From contig JAKQEQ010000085.1 in assembly GCA_029556545.1 (NCBI GenBank), forward strand, positions 1-64,000: a stretch of 64,000 nucleotides of DNA. Reading direction: 5' to 3'. Position numbers and translations under genes: made by a program. This DNA is from Candidatus Hydrogenedentota bacterium. Its GTDB lineage: Bacteria; Hydrogenedentota; Hydrogenedentia; Hydrogenedentales; JAGMZX01. Positions 36,439 to 48,467 of the stretch are shown one piece after another (positions within the stretch are counted from its first letter, which is position 1; each line of letters opens with the position of its first letter). The notes under the pieces were generated by a model that saw only the letters and a list, made by a program, of their open reading frames with translations, was not told the origin of the DNA and did no database searches.

Positions 36439-38175
36439 TTGTATTGGTTTCTTGCGGTCGAAGCGCTGATACTGTGCAGCAGCGGAGCCGGTTTCTTTCT
36501 CGCTTGGTACGCCTGGCGCCAGCGTGCAATCCCCGGCAGCGCCTACTTTTCGGTCATAATGGCCGGTATGGCGCTATACTCCCTGAGTGTGGCCTGTGAA
36601 TTGGCGAGCAGCGGCATACCCGCGAAAATCCTCTGGTCGAAGATTCAATATCTTTTCACAGCCGCCTTTGCTCCGCTGTGGCTGCATTTCGCGTTGAGTT
36701 TTGGGCAGTATGGCGACTGGAGCAAGCGCCGCGGTCTCGCGGTGATCTGGCTTCTTCCCGTAGTCGTTCTGGCCTTGGTCTGGACCAACGAGCGGCACGG
36801 GCTGGCGTGGCCCGACGTTTATCCGATACCGAACCATCCCGCGGGCCTGGTGGTCTATGAACACGGCCCCGCGGTGTGGGCGCTGGTCGCGTACTCGTAC
36901 CTGTTGCTCCTGATGGGGTGGGGCCTGTTGTTGCATAAGGCCTATCGTTCCGCCCACCTGTATCGCAGCCAGATGGCCGCGCTGCTGGCCGCGGTCGTGG
37001 TGCCGTTAGCCGTCAACATGATCTATCTGAGCGGGACCTACGAGGGGTTCGACCTGTCAAGCTTGGTCTTTGTGGCCTCGGGCGCCGTTATCATCTGGGC
37101 CATATTGCGTCTCCGGCTGCTGCGGGTCTTGCCTATCGCCTACGATGCGATGCTGGCGAACATGCGGGACGGGCTTGTGCTCGTCGATGCGCAGGGCCGG
37201 CTTGTCGACGTGAATGCCGCCGCGAACACGCTGCTCCGCCTGCCTCCCGACGCCATCGGCCGCGACGCGGGGGAGGTGCTGCATGCGTGGCCCGCATTGT
37301 TGGGTCTCAAGGACGATGCCATCGAGATTTCGATACCGGCGGCGCCCGAGACGACGCGGTGGCTCGAAGCGGGGGTGACCCCGCTGCGCAACGCGCGCGG
37401 CGCCAACCTCGGCCGGTTGCTCCTGGTTCGGGACATCTCGGAACGAAAGAACGCTGAAGAGGCGCGACGCAGGCTGGATGCGCAGTTGGTCCAAGCACAG
37501 AAGGTCGAGAGCCTGGGCGTCCTCGCCGGCGGCATCGCCCACGATTTCAACAACATGCTGATGGTGATACGCGGCAACATAGAACTCGCCGTGGCCGAAC
37601 TGCCCGCGGATGCAAGCGTTCGCGATCACCTTGAGGTGGTAAACGCGACCGTCGAGCGCGCTGCGGAACTCGCCCGGCACATGCTCGCCTATGCGGGCAA
37701 GGTACACATCCGGCTTGCCCGCGTGGACCTGTCGGAAGTAGTCCGGCACGTCGCCCCCATGGTCCGCGTTGTCGTCCCCGACCCCATAACGGTGCGCTGG
37801 GAACTGGCCGAAGGGCTTCCCCACGCCCAGATTGACGTCGTTCAGATGCGCCAGGTGGTCATGAATCTTGTCCGCAATGCCGTGGAAGCCATCGACACGC
37901 GGCCGGGCGTGATAGTCCTCAGGACGGGAGAGCAGAACGGGCCGGAGGAGCGCTGTGTCTTCCTCGAAGTGGCCGATACCGGGCCGGGCATCGATCCGTC
38001 CGTCATTGACCGAGTCTTCGACCCCTTCTTCACCACCAAGTTCATTGGGCGCGGGCTCGGTCTTGCGGCGGCACTCGGCGTAGTTCGCAGCCACAACGGG
38101 ACTGTCGAGGTTACGAGCGTGCCCGGCCAGGGCGCCAAGTTCCGCGTGTCGCTTCCTGTCGAGACCACCGCCTGA
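36439..38175 (+). CDS. Membrane sensor histidine kinase (7TM, PAS, HisKA, HATPase), TTG start
   Basis: A 578-residue kinase. Seven hydrophobic helices span about residues 1-225 (histidine-kinase 7TM N-terminal type). A PAS domain lies at about 235-345, and the phospho-acceptor His368 in GGIAHDFNNML follows. The ATPase domain has VVMNLVRNAVEAI, VADTGPGID, and GRGLGLAAALG. The start is TTG at 36439, supported by GGAAGGGG about 9 bases upstream; no ATG lies near. No response regulator is adjacent, so it is an orphan kinase. The first helices resemble those of the kinase at 21303. Confidence 0.85.
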   Translation: MYWFLAVEALILCSSGAGFFLAWYAWRQRAIPGSAYFSVIMAGMALYSLSVACELASSGIPAKILWSKIQYLFTAAFAPLWLHFALSFGQYGDWSKRRGLAVIWLLPVVVLALVWTNERHGLAWPDVYPIPNHPAGLVVYEHGPAVWALVAYSYLLLLMGWGLLLHKAYRSAHLYRSQMAALLAAVVVPLAVNMIYLSGTYEGFDLSSLVFVASGAVIIWAILRLRLLRVLPIAYDAMLANMRDGLVLVDAQGRLVDVNAAANTLLRLPPDAIGRDAGEVLHAWPALLGLKDDAIEISIPAAPETTRWLEAGVTPLRNARGANLGRLLLVRDISERKNAEEARRRLDAQLVQAQKVESLGVLAGGIAHDFNNMLMVIRGNIELAVAELPADASVRDHLEVVNATVERAAELARHMLAYAGKVHIRLARVDLSEVVRHVAPMVRVVVPDPITVRWELAEGLPHAQIDVVQMRQVVMNLVRNAVEAIDTRPGVIVLRTGEQNGPEERCVFLEVADTGPGIDPSVIDRVFDPFFTTKFIGRGLGLAAALGVVRSHNGTVEVTSVPGQGAKFRVSLPVETTA

Positions 38176-38326
38176 CGACCGGTTTCGCAGCGCCGCCGGA
38201 CCGCGGCGAACACCCGAACGCGTCACCGCGATCTGACGAGGGTTCCATGAACGCGTGTTTGACGCGCGTGTATGAGTCCGCGCACGATGGTCGCTTGCAG
38301 CCCGTGCGCTCGGCCCGTTGCTTACC

Positions 38327-38430
38327 TTGTAGCGACCATCCCTCGCGGAAGTCGCGGCGGAGGAAGCGGACCGCACCGGGTTCGTTGGCGAACGTCATGT
38401 TCGCCGCGTCCCACTCGATGCGGTTTCCGC
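38327..38430 (-). pseudogene. Remnant of the C-terminus of a Gfo/Idh/MocA-family oxidoreductase
   Basis: Minus-strand translation gives NRIEWDAANMTFANEPGAV and then RFLRRDFREGWSL. That is the characteristic last 30 or so residues of many Gfo/Idh/MocA-family sugar dehydrogenases. The upstream part in all three frames does not continue into a dehydrogenase, and the frame runs past the expected stop. This looks like a deletion scar next to the sugar-related GH2 gene. Identification rests on one motif. Confidence 0.5.
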
Positions 38431-38617
38431 CGTCTCCCCCTCTACGGCGAGACCGACCTCGCCGAACTCGCGTAATCCGGTGAGCGCGGCCAGTTCTAAG
38501 TGCGAGCATGATAACTGCTTACATCGCGTGGCACTTTCGCCATAAAGCTCTTGACTTGGCGGGTTGATTGTTGGCGGGGGCGGCGGCTAGACTGCGGTTG
38601 GTGGGCGGTTGTCTCAT

Positions 38618-38666
38618 GTGGCATGAGCATCTTGCTCAGGGTCCACGGGCGGGACGCCCGTGCCAC
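38618..38666 (+). repeat. Dispersed palindromic repeat, full copy
   Basis: Two linked hairpins: GTGGCATGAGCATCTTGCTC, then CCACGGGCGGGACGCCCGTG followed by CCAC. Copies occur at 45752-45806 (reverse), 49092-49143, 57905-57955 (degenerate, reverse) and 60433-60481. A half copy is at 51681-51704. When translated, its frames give GRDARAT and MPMPR strings. This copy ends 35 bases before the GH2 start. Confidence 0.85.
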
Positions 38667-38701
38667 GGTAGAAGTTCGGAACGTCGAAGCAAGTTGAACA
38701 C

Positions 38702-41700
38702 ATGATGGATGGCACGCGCAGGGAGTTGTCGCTGAATGGCGAGTGGCGCCTGGTTCTGGACCCGGAGGACGTCGGGGTCGCGGGGCGTTGGTTCGAGGGG
38801 GATGCGGCGGGGGAGTCGCTTGCGGTGCGTGTGCCGAGTGTGTGGGATTTGTGGGTCCCGGATTATGACGGGGTGGGCTGGTATTTCCGGGAGTTCGAGG
38901 TCGCGCCGGGTCTGATCGACGGGTGCGCTTTCCTTCGTTTCGAGGCGGCGGATTATTACGCCGAGGTCTGGCTGAACGGCCGGCGCCTGGGCGACCACGA
39001 GGGCGGCTATACCCCCTTTAACTTCGATGTCACCGGCGTGTTGCGCGCGGGCGAGAACCGGATCGCGGTGCGGCTTATCGACCCGCACGGCCCGGAGGGC
39101 TATGGGGATTTCCTGCCTCGGGAAATCCCGAGCGCGAAGGAGCACGGCTATTTCTCGTTTGCCGGCATCTGGGGCGACGTTTCGCTCGAATTCATGGCGC
39201 CGGTTCACATCCGGGACGTGTTCGTGCAGCCGGACATTCGCCGGAAACTCGTGGTGGCGCACGTCGAGACCTCCGGCTCCGGCGCGGTCGATCTGTCCAT
39301 CGCGGGCACGCCGCACCGCGCGGCGGGCGGGCCGGGCAGGCACGTCATCGAGTTCCCCGATTGCGACCTGTGGTCGCCGGAGTCGCCCCGGCTCTACACG
39401 CTCGAGGCGCGCCTGACGGCCGCGGACGGGCGCGTGGACGCGGTGGCGGTCCGTTTCGGGATGCGCGAGTTTACAGTGAAGGACAACCGGTTCCACCTGA
39501 ACAACCATCCGGTCCACGTGAAGGCGGCGCTGCACCAGCCGGATTACGCGCGGTCGCTGGTTGCGCCGGAGTCGGTCGAATTGGCCCGTCGCGAACTCGA
39601 ATTGGCGAAGGAGGCGGGGTTCAACATGCTGCGCCTGCACATCAAGACGGCGCCGCGCGTTACGCTCGACCTCGCAGACGAGATCGGCCTGCTACTCTAC
39701 GCGGAGCCGCCCATCGGTTGGATCAAGGCGTCGCCGCACATGCGCCGCCGCTGCGAGAACGAGGTGCGCGAGATGGTCCTGCGCGACCGGAACCATCCGT
39801 CGGTCGTGGTCTGGGGCATGCTGAATGAAACGGGCAACGCGGGCTACGTCACGGGCGGCGGCGCGCAGGTAATCAAGGAAGACCTGTGCCGCCTGGCGCG
39901 GTCGCTCGATCCGACGCGGCTGATTATCGACGACAGCGGCGGCGTGAACGCGACGCGGGAGCCGGCGCGGTTCCTGCGGCCGTATCGCGACGAATTCGAG
40001 GTCTATGACGACCTGCACATTTACCAGCGCGCGCCGGTGGACCGCGACATCGAGTCGTACTACCAGCACAACGGCGCGCCGGACCAACTGTATTTCCTGT
40101 CCGAGTTCGGGTTCGGCGGCCCGGAGAACCTCGCCGACGTGATCGCGCAATACGGGCCCGACGCGGACCGTTGCAAGGACGCGCGTTTCCTGAAGAAGAT
40201 GCTCGATGCCGGAGAACAAGGGTTCGCCGAGCGGGACCTCGATCGCATCTTCGGCGATTTCTCGGGGTTCCTCGAGGCGGCGCGGGAGCTCCAGTGCGAC
40301 GCGGCCCGGTTCCAGATCGACGCCATCCGCGCGAACGCGAAGAACGCGGGGTATTGCTACACCCAGTTGTGCGACGCGGGCCACGAGTTTTGCGCGGGCG
40401 TGCTCGATCGGTGGCGCAGGCCGAAGCCGGTCTTCGAGACGATGAAGGAGGCGCAGCGGCCGCTCCGCCCGATTATCCAGATGTCGCGCACGAACCTCGT
40501 GATCCGCGAGGAGGTCCCGGTCGTGGTCCTCCTGGCGAACGAGGACCGCGTCGAGGGCCGCGCGGAACTGAGCCTCCAGGTGGTCGGCCCCACGCAGCAG
40601 GTGTTGTGGAAGAAGGTGCGGTCCGCGAAAATCCCGCGTCATGGCAAGGAACTCTGGCGCGGCGACATCGCGGCCTCGGGCTCGCCGGGCCCGCACCGCT
40701 TCGTGGTGCGCCTGCTGCAAGAGGGCCGCGTGATCGCCGAGAGTTCCGTCGCGTTCCACGTCCTGGTGAAGACCCCGCGCGGCGACCACGCGATATACGT
40801 GCTCGATCCCCAGGAGACGTGGCGGACCCGCTGCGCGGCGCTGGCCCCGATCGGCGGGCTGACCGCGCCCGTGCTTGTCGTGCCGCCGCTGGGCAACACC
40901 TTGCGCGCGTATCCCGAGACCGATCTCCCGCGCGTGCTGGCGCAGGTCGAGGGCGGCGCCGTGGCCCTGTTCTTCGGGCCGCCGGACGACTGGAACGACC
41001 TCGCCGCGCGCCTCGGGGAGGACATCCGGGCCACGTCGAAGGACGCCGTCGGCGCGTTCCTGCCCGTGTTCCACTACGTGAAGCTGCACCCCGTCTTCGA
41101 CGGGCTTCCGACGCGCTGCCTCATGCGGCAGCCGTACCGCAACGTCGTCCCGGCGCGGACCTTCCTCGAAACCGGCGACGAGGACATCTGCGGCAGCTTC
41201 GATACGACGCCCATCGCCACCGGCCACTACATGATGGGCCAGACCGCATGGTGGGGCAGCGATATCCTCGTGCGGCGATTCGGGGCCGGGCGCGTCGTGT
41301 TCACGCACCTGCGGGTCCTCGAACACCTCGGAAGCGACCCGGTGGCGGACCGCCTCTTCGTGAATTTGATCAACCACTTCGCGCGGCGGTCCGTGCCCGC
41401 GGACAAGGCGCTGCAGCACGACCCGCGCGCGGCGGAGTGGCTGCGCACCGAGCGGGCGGAAAGCGTGCGCAAATGGATGGTGCTCGGCGAATTCCCGAAT
41501 TGGGAAAACGGAAAAGGGCACGATACCGCGTATCCGCCCGAACACACCATCGAATTCGACGCGATATACCCCGGCTGGTACCGGTCGATTGCGTGGAAGC
41601 CGTGGTACTCGACGGCGGTTAACGACCACGTCGTGGACCTCCAGGCCGCGTTCACGCCCGTCTTCGAGTACTATCCCCGCTTCGACCACGGTACGGGCTA

Positions 41701-41977
41701 CGCCTACGCCGAGTTCTCCGCCGAGAAGCGCCAGGACGTCACCGTGCGCCTCGGCGTGCAGAACGCGATGAAGGTGTGGCTCAACGGCCGCCTTATCCAT
41801 GAAAGCCGGAATCAAGTACCGCACGACCAGTTCGGCACGGAGATCGCCGAGGGCCAACTGCGTCAGGGACGCAACACCGTGCTCGTGAAATGCTCGAAGG
41901 TCCCCGGCCCGTTCCGCTTCTCGATCCACTTCGAGAAGAAAGGCGACGTGCCGGTTCCCCTGAAGTGGTGGCGGTGA
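38702..41977 (+). CDS. Glycoside hydrolase family 2 protein (beta-glucuronidase/galactosidase type)
   Basis: A 1091-residue cytoplasmic enzyme. The sugar-binding jelly roll (about 1-180) has VPSVWDLWVPDYDGVGWYFREF and WLNGRRLGDHEGGYTPF. A short Ig-like sandwich follows, then the TIM barrel (about 265-590). The acid/base is Glu376 in WGMLNETGN and the nucleophile is probably Glu468 in YFLSEFGFGG. The last 500 residues include further sandwich segments and a final carbohydrate-binding-like jelly roll (VWLNGRLIHESRN). The protein lacks a signal peptide, so it acts on imported glycosides. Which sugar is cleaved is not determined. The ATG one codon downstream is equally possible. Confidence 0.87.
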   Translation: MMDGTRRELSLNGEWRLVLDPEDVGVAGRWFEGDAAGESLAVRVPSVWDLWVPDYDGVGWYFREFEVAPGLIDGCAFLRFEAADYYAEVWLNGRRLGDHEGGYTPFNFDVTGVLRAGENRIAVRLIDPHGPEGYGDFLPREIPSAKEHGYFSFAGIWGDVSLEFMAPVHIRDVFVQPDIRRKLVVAHVETSGSGAVDLSIAGTPHRAAGGPGRHVIEFPDCDLWSPESPRLYTLEARLTAADGRVDAVAVRFGMREFTVKDNRFHLNNHPVHVKAALHQPDYARSLVAPESVELARRELELAKEAGFNMLRLHIKTAPRVTLDLADEIGLLLYAEPPIGWIKASPHMRRRCENEVREMVLRDRNHPSVVVWGMLNETGNAGYVTGGGAQVIKEDLCRLARSLDPTRLIIDDSGGVNATREPARFLRPYRDEFEVYDDLHIYQRAPVDRDIESYYQHNGAPDQLYFLSEFGFGGPENLADVIAQYGPDADRCKDARFLKKMLDAGEQGFAERDLDRIFGDFSGFLEAARELQCDAARFQIDAIRANAKNAGYCYTQLCDAGHEFCAGVLDRWRRPKPVFETMKEAQRPLRPIIQMSRTNLVIREEVPVVVLLANEDRVEGRAELSLQVVGPTQQVLWKKVRSAKIPRHGKELWRGDIAASGSPGPHRFVVRLLQEGRVIAESSVAFHVLVKTPRGDHAIYVLDPQETWRTRCAALAPIGGLTAPVLVVPPLGNTLRAYPETDLPRVLAQVEGGAVALFFGPPDDWNDLAARLGEDIRATSKDAVGAFLPVFHYVKLHPVFDGLPTRCLMRQPYRNVVPARTFLETGDEDICGSFDTTPIATGHYMMGQTAWWGSDILVRRFGAGRVVFTHLRVLEHLGSDPVADRLFVNLINHFARRSVPADKALQHDPRAAEWLRTERAESVRKWMVLGEFPNWENGKGHDTAYPPEHTIEFDAIYPGWYRSIAWKPWYSTAVNDHVVDLQAAFTPVFEYYPRFDHGTGYAYAEFSAEKRQDVTVRLGVQNAMKVWLNGRLIHESRNQVPHDQFGTEIAEGQLRQGRNTVLVKCSKVPGPFRFSIHFEKKGDVPVPLKWWR

Positions 41978-42109
41978 GCGTCCACCTTCATATGGCCGCG
42001 CCGCTCGCCGAACAGCGCTGGGAATAACCGATGGGTGGCCGGTGTCCTAGCTGACAGCTCAACGCGGGATTTCGAGTATTAAGTTATGGTGGGAACGAAA
42101 GGACGCATC

Positions 42110-42739
42110 ATGGGCGCAATAGTCGCCGGAGTTGTGGTGGTATTGCTGGGCGCTTGGACCGCTGTGGGATATACCTCGGCCAAGGGTATCGAGACGCCGC
42201 AATATACCGTGGTGCGCGAGGCCGACGGGTACGCGATTCGCGAATACGCGGGGTATATCCGCGCGGAAGTCACGCTGACCGGGAAGTACCGGGAGACGTT
42301 GTACGGCGGGTTTCGCGAAGTGGCGGACTATATCTTCGGGAACAACTCCCAACGCGCGGACATCGCCATGACGGCGCCGGTCATGTCGGAGAAGTCGGGC
42401 AAGATCGCCATGACCGCACCGGTCCTACACGAGAAGGGCGATAGTGAAGCCTCGTATAGCGTGGCATTCATCATGCCTCGTGAATACAGTATGGAAACGC
42501 TTCCGCGGCCCAACAACCCGAAGGTGCGCCTGCGCGAAATCGTTTCCCAGCGCTTCGCCGTGCTCGAATTCGGCGGCTACGCCACGGAGCGCCGGGCGAG
42601 AAAGAAGACCGAGCGTCTCGTAAGCATGCTCGAACGGGATGGCGTTCGCGCGGTGGGAGAACCGATTGTGGCGCAATACGACCCGCCCTGGACGCCTTTC
42701 TACATGCGCCGCAACGAGATTCACGTTCCCGTGGAATAA
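42110..42739 (+). CDS. SOUL heme-binding family protein
   Basis: A 209-residue protein with an N-terminal membrane anchor or signal (GAIVAGVVVVLLGAWTAVGY) and a SOUL domain. Diagnostic segments are YTVVREADGYAIREYAGY, then IAMTAPVMSEKSGKIAMTAPVL, FIMPREYSMETLPRPNNP, and the terminal FYMRRNEIHVPVE. Eukaryotic members bind heme; bacterial members are uncharacterised. AAAGGA about 6 bases upstream supports the ATG at 42110 over the one eight codons upstream. Convergent with the membrane-protein gene. Confidence 0.85.
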   Translation: MGAIVAGVVVVLLGAWTAVGYTSAKGIETPQYTVVREADGYAIREYAGYIRAEVTLTGKYRETLYGGFREVADYIFGNNSQRADIAMTAPVMSEKSGKIAMTAPVLHEKGDSEASYSVAFIMPREYSMETLPRPNNPKVRLREIVSQRFAVLEFGGYATERRARKKTERLVSMLERDGVRAVGEPIVAQYDPPWTPFYMRRNEIHVPVE

Positions 42740-42748
42740 CCCGGCGGT

Positions 42749-43537
42749 TCAGGCTTGATCCGGCAGAAGCCGCTTGATCGCGCGTTCCAACCGAAACGCG
42801 ATGTCTTTCCAGATCAGAACGGCCAGGAGCCACCAGACGACGATCCACAGCGGCACGCCGCCTATCCACCCCAAGTGATACCGGTGAAGGCCCCCGACGT
42901 TGATGTAAAGGATTTCCACCAACGGCCCGACTATCAACACCACACCCAGAAGCCGCGCGTCGTGACGCTCCGGCGGGCACACGATCAGGTAGACGGCCAG
43001 CGCAAGCAGGAACGGCAGCCAGGACCAGACCGGGTCGAGATAGGCGCGGTAGATGGTGTATCGCGTGACGAACACCAGCACCAGGAGGAATCCGACCTTC
43101 ACCGCGCCGCTTTCGACGCGCCAGCGTCCGATCCCCACCGTGCTTGCGGGGCGCGGCGGCGGGCCGAGCGCCCGCCAGCGCGCGAATCGGGCCATGAATC
43201 GCAGAATCATGCCCCAGTACAGCAGCATCCAGACAGGAAGCGTGGAAAAGGCGAACTCATGCGGCACGGTGTAATCGTAGACGCCCCGCACGCATACCGT
43301 GCTCCAGTCATTGTACGCGCCGAGCAGCGTACATACGGTGTAGAAGGCCGCCTCGGCCCGGAAGTTGACGCCTTCCGTCTTGCGCACGAGGTATAGCAGC
43401 AACAGACGGAGGATCAGCGTCAGCGGAACCAGAATGCTCATCAGGACCAATCGGTCGGCGGCCAGACAAATCGCAACGCTGATGAACAAAACGACGCCGG
43501 CGTCAAGGGCGGTGAGTCGGTTCGAGTCGGGTTTCAC
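42749..43537 (-). CDS. Unknown multi-pass membrane protein
   Basis: A 262-residue protein with eight or so hydrophobic helices. I do not recognise the family. Polar features in or near the membrane include TEGVNFRAEAAFYTVCTLLGAYNDWSTVC, HEFAFSTLPVWMLLYWGMILRFMARF and GGLHRYHLGWIGGVPLW. The start is GTG at 43537, preceded by GGGGAG at about 10 bases. It follows the radical SAM gene by 15 bases, so the two are probably co-translated and may act on one membrane substrate. Confidence 0.6.
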   Translation of the reverse strand: MKPDSNRLTALDAGVVLFISVAICLAADRLVLMSILVPLTLILRLLLLYLVRKTEGVNFRAEAAFYTVCTLLGAYNDWSTVCVRGVYDYTVPHEFAFSTLPVWMLLYWGMILRFMARFARWRALGPPPRPASTVGIGRWRVESGAVKVGFLLVLVFVTRYTIYRAYLDPVWSWLPFLLALAVYLIVCPPERHDARLLGVVLIVGPLVEILYINVGGLHRYHLGWIGGVPLWIVVWWLLAVLIWKDIAFRLERAIKRLLPDQA

Positions 43538-43552
43538 GACAGGTATGCTCCC

Positions 43553-44776
43553 CTATTGATCGCGGCTGCCCAGGGCGAACTCGCGCAATTCCTCGACGAA
43601 CCCGCTGCGCAGCGGATGCACCAACCCCTCGATATAGCGCGAGGTCGTGTAATTCTGCATCCAGGCGCAATCGCCCCCGCACTGCCGATCACCGTTCCCA
43701 TGAAAGCCGTCCGGGTTGATTTGGGCGCGCCCGGCTGCGTAGGCCTCGTCGAACGTCCGGTAATCCAGCAGATTGATGTCCACCGGCGGCACGTGTACGG
43801 ACGCGCGACACGGCCAGCAGATCGCGCCGTTCGACCAGACATGCGGTTTGAGCGCGGTCAGGCACGCGTGCGGTTCCGCAAATAGTAGTCGGCGCAGCAG
43901 GGTTTCCGATCCGATGATCTTGCAGCCTTCCCGCTTGCGCGCGAGGATGAGCGCGGCGAAATCCCGGTAGTCCGCGCATTCGAGTAGCGCGGCCTCGGGC
44001 CGATGCTTGAAATTCACCGGCACCGGCACGAACCATAGGTCGAGATCGCATGCAAGATCGAACACGGCGCGCGCCTCCCCGATGGTCTCGGGTGTAATCA
44101 CGGTGTTCACCGCAAGTTTGAACGTCACGTCGCGACGGAGTTCGCGCAACAGCAACAGATTCACGAGGACCTGCCGCGCCGCGTCGACGCCCCAGAGCCG
44201 CGCGAGGGTGGAGGCGTCAAGCGCGTCCAGGCTCACGATCACGACGTCCATCTGCACGAGGAACTTCCGCCACGCCGGGTCCCGCAGGCGACGATGAACC
44301 AGGCTGCCGTTGGTGTTGATCATGTTGGGAAAATACCCGAGATTCCAGGCGTAATCGAGCAAGTCCGGCAGATCGTTTCGCAACATCGGCTCGCCGCCGC
44401 ACCAATAGAGGGCGGGCGTGCCGGTGATCATGACATCCAGCAGGCGTTTCCCCTGTTCCGTGTTCAGACGGTCTGAATCGGCGATGTCGTAGTAGTGCCG
44501 GCCCTGGTGATTGTCGCAATAGGCGCAGCGGAAATTGCAGCTATTGCACATGGTCCAGATTGCGTACAAGGGCCGCAGCGCGTGGTTGCCCGTCTTGTAG
44601 CGCCTTCGGTTGATCAGGTAATTTGCCGCCGTCTTGCACAGCGCCCGGAACTTGCGCCGCCGGTCCCGCAGGCGGTCCTGGAAGGTCAGGTCTTCATCCT
44701 TGAGAAGCCGCGGCCGGACCTCGTCCGCAAGACGGCGGGCGTCCGCCAGGCATTCCTTGATGTCCGGGTGTCCCAT
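43553..44776 (-). CDS. Radical SAM protein with SPASM/Twitch-like C-terminal cysteines
   Basis: A radical SAM enzyme of 407 residues. The cluster motif is Cys80-x3-Cys84-x2-Cys87 (CNFRCAYCDNHQ). YWCGGEPMLRND is the SAM-binding GGE motif. A C-terminal group of cysteines, ICWPCRASV and then DRQCGGDCAWMQNY, suggests an auxiliary Fe-S cluster as in SPASM/Twitch enzymes. Substrates of such proteins include peptides and lipids; none can be named. The frame is open far upstream of 44776, but only this ATG gives a sensible N-terminus. The unknown membrane protein follows. Confidence 0.82.
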   Translation of the reverse strand: MGHPDIKECLADARRLADEVRPRLLKDEDLTFQDRLRDRRRKFRALCKTAANYLINRRRYKTGNHALRPLYAIWTMCNSCNFRCAYCDNHQGRHYYDIADSDRLNTEQGKRLLDVMITGTPALYWCGGEPMLRNDLPDLLDYAWNLGYFPNMINTNGSLVHRRLRDPAWRKFLVQMDVVIVSLDALDASTLARLWGVDAARQVLVNLLLLRELRRDVTFKLAVNTVITPETIGEARAVFDLACDLDLWFVPVPVNFKHRPEAALLECADYRDFAALILARKREGCKIIGSETLLRRLLFAEPHACLTALKPHVWSNGAICWPCRASVHVPPVDINLLDYRTFDEAYAAGRAQINPDGFHGNGDRQCGGDCAWMQNYTTSRYIEGLVHPLRSGFVEELREFALGSRDQ

Positions 44777-44985
44777 TGCAGGATGATAGTATCGAAATCT
44801 AACACCATTACCGGACACTGGCAACTCCTTGAACGTCTCGCAGGGGCGTCCCCTAAGAAACGGCCTGAGCGTACCATGCGTCGCGGGGACCGTCAAGCGG
44901 TGCGAGAAGGACGAAGCGGCGCGTTGACTTTGCGGGCGATTCCCGCAATACTGCCGACAGGCGCGGCGGAGAGGATTTTCCAGTC

Positions 44986-45995
44986 TTGCAAGGCGTACCC
45001 GGGCATAGCAGCGAACAGAAACGTCCTGGCAGACGCCGCATCGGGCGTTGCCGTATCGCCTTGTTTGCCGTTGTCGCGGTCGCGGCGGGATGGATTCTGT
45101 ACTGCGGATACCGCTTCGAGATAGTGTTTCCCGCGCCCGTCGTCCGTCACGGCGGCGCCCCTGAAGACAGTGTCCGTTTCGAGGCTGTGGTGCGTCCGTC
45201 GCTCGCAATGGACTGGCTCGAAGACCGAGCGGGGCTCGACGGCGGGGCCCGTTTCCTGGCGTCATTCCTTCCGCCCCGGGAGATCGGCGTGCTGCTGAAA
45301 CCTGCTCCCGATGCGATGGTGCTGGTGCTCTACGCGAATTCGCGGCGTTTGACGCCGCTCATCGCGCATGTGCTCAACCAAGGCCGCATACTTCCGGACC
45401 TGCCGTGTCTTAGTTGGGACGCGATGGGATTTCACGTCGCGCGACGCGGGCTTGTGGCCGCGCACGCGATCATCGAGTCAGACGAAGCGTTCCAGGCATC
45501 GTTTGAAGACTACCGCGAGGTAACACCCGTCCCCGCACCCACGGGAGAAGCGGCCCTCATAGAAGTCACCTTAGATAATCGCGATGGCCGCGCCCTCGCC
45601 GCGCTGATGACCCTGCACGCCGCTGTGGACGGACCGCCCTTCTATACCCCGCGCGAACTGGCCCGGAGCTTAGAGTCGATCGCGCGCATTGACGCCAAGG
45701 CAGACCTCGTAGAGGACGCTCTGGTCGGCCAAGGTCGGTTTGTTGCTGTCGGTGGTACGGGCGTCCCAGCCGTGTTTCAAGAACATGGGCAGGATGCCCA
45801 TGCCACGCTCGACGCCGCGATGCGGGAATTGGCCTATCTCGTCGAGGTGGTCCGCGACGAGTTGCGGCCCGTTTTGCGCGACAACTGGGGACTCGCGCTG
45901 TTCGTGGACATCCGGCGCGAGGAGGCGGATATCATTTGCGAATTTCGCCTTGAAGGCATCACGCAAGCTCTCGAGCGCATGTGGGGGATTGAGCC

Positions 45996-45999
<4 letters not shown>
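44986..45999 (+). CDS. Unknown single-anchor protein, TTG start, carrying an in-frame repeat
   Basis: A 337-residue protein I do not recognise. A basic N-terminus and one hydrophobic helix (about residues 24-42) predict an inner-membrane or secreted protein facing the periplasm. The rest is alpha/beta, with blocks LPPREIGVLLKPAPDAMVLVLY and HVARRGLVAAHAIIESDEAF. Residues about 257-274 (GTGVPAVFQEHGQDAHAT) are not native-looking; they translate the dispersed palindrome. The start is TTG at 44986 with GGAGAGGA 10 bases upstream. The stop overlaps the acylase ATG (ATGA), so the products probably work together. Confidence 0.6.
45752..45806 (-). repeat. Dispersed palindromic repeat inserted in frame in a gene
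   Basis: A reverse-oriented copy of the repeat at 38618: GTGGTACGGGCGTCCC, then CATGGGCAGGATGCCCATG and CCAC. It lies inside the unknown gene 44986-45999 without breaking the frame, adding about 18 codons. Confidence 0.8.

Positions 46000-48467
<2,468 letters not shown>

Larger units (their letters stand above)
38176..38701. other. Gap before the GH2 gene, with a gene remnant and a palindromic repeat
   Basis: A 526-base stretch. It contains the decayed dehydrogenase tail (38327-38430) and the dispersed palindrome (38618-38666), both listed separately. Nothing else is recognised. Confidence 0.5.

Noticed and set aside
39692..41929. 745-codon open frame antisense to the GH2 gene
   Set aside because: Shadow of a GC-rich gene; composition is Arg/His/Val-rich without any family motif, while the sense strand has clear GH2 catalytic motifs.
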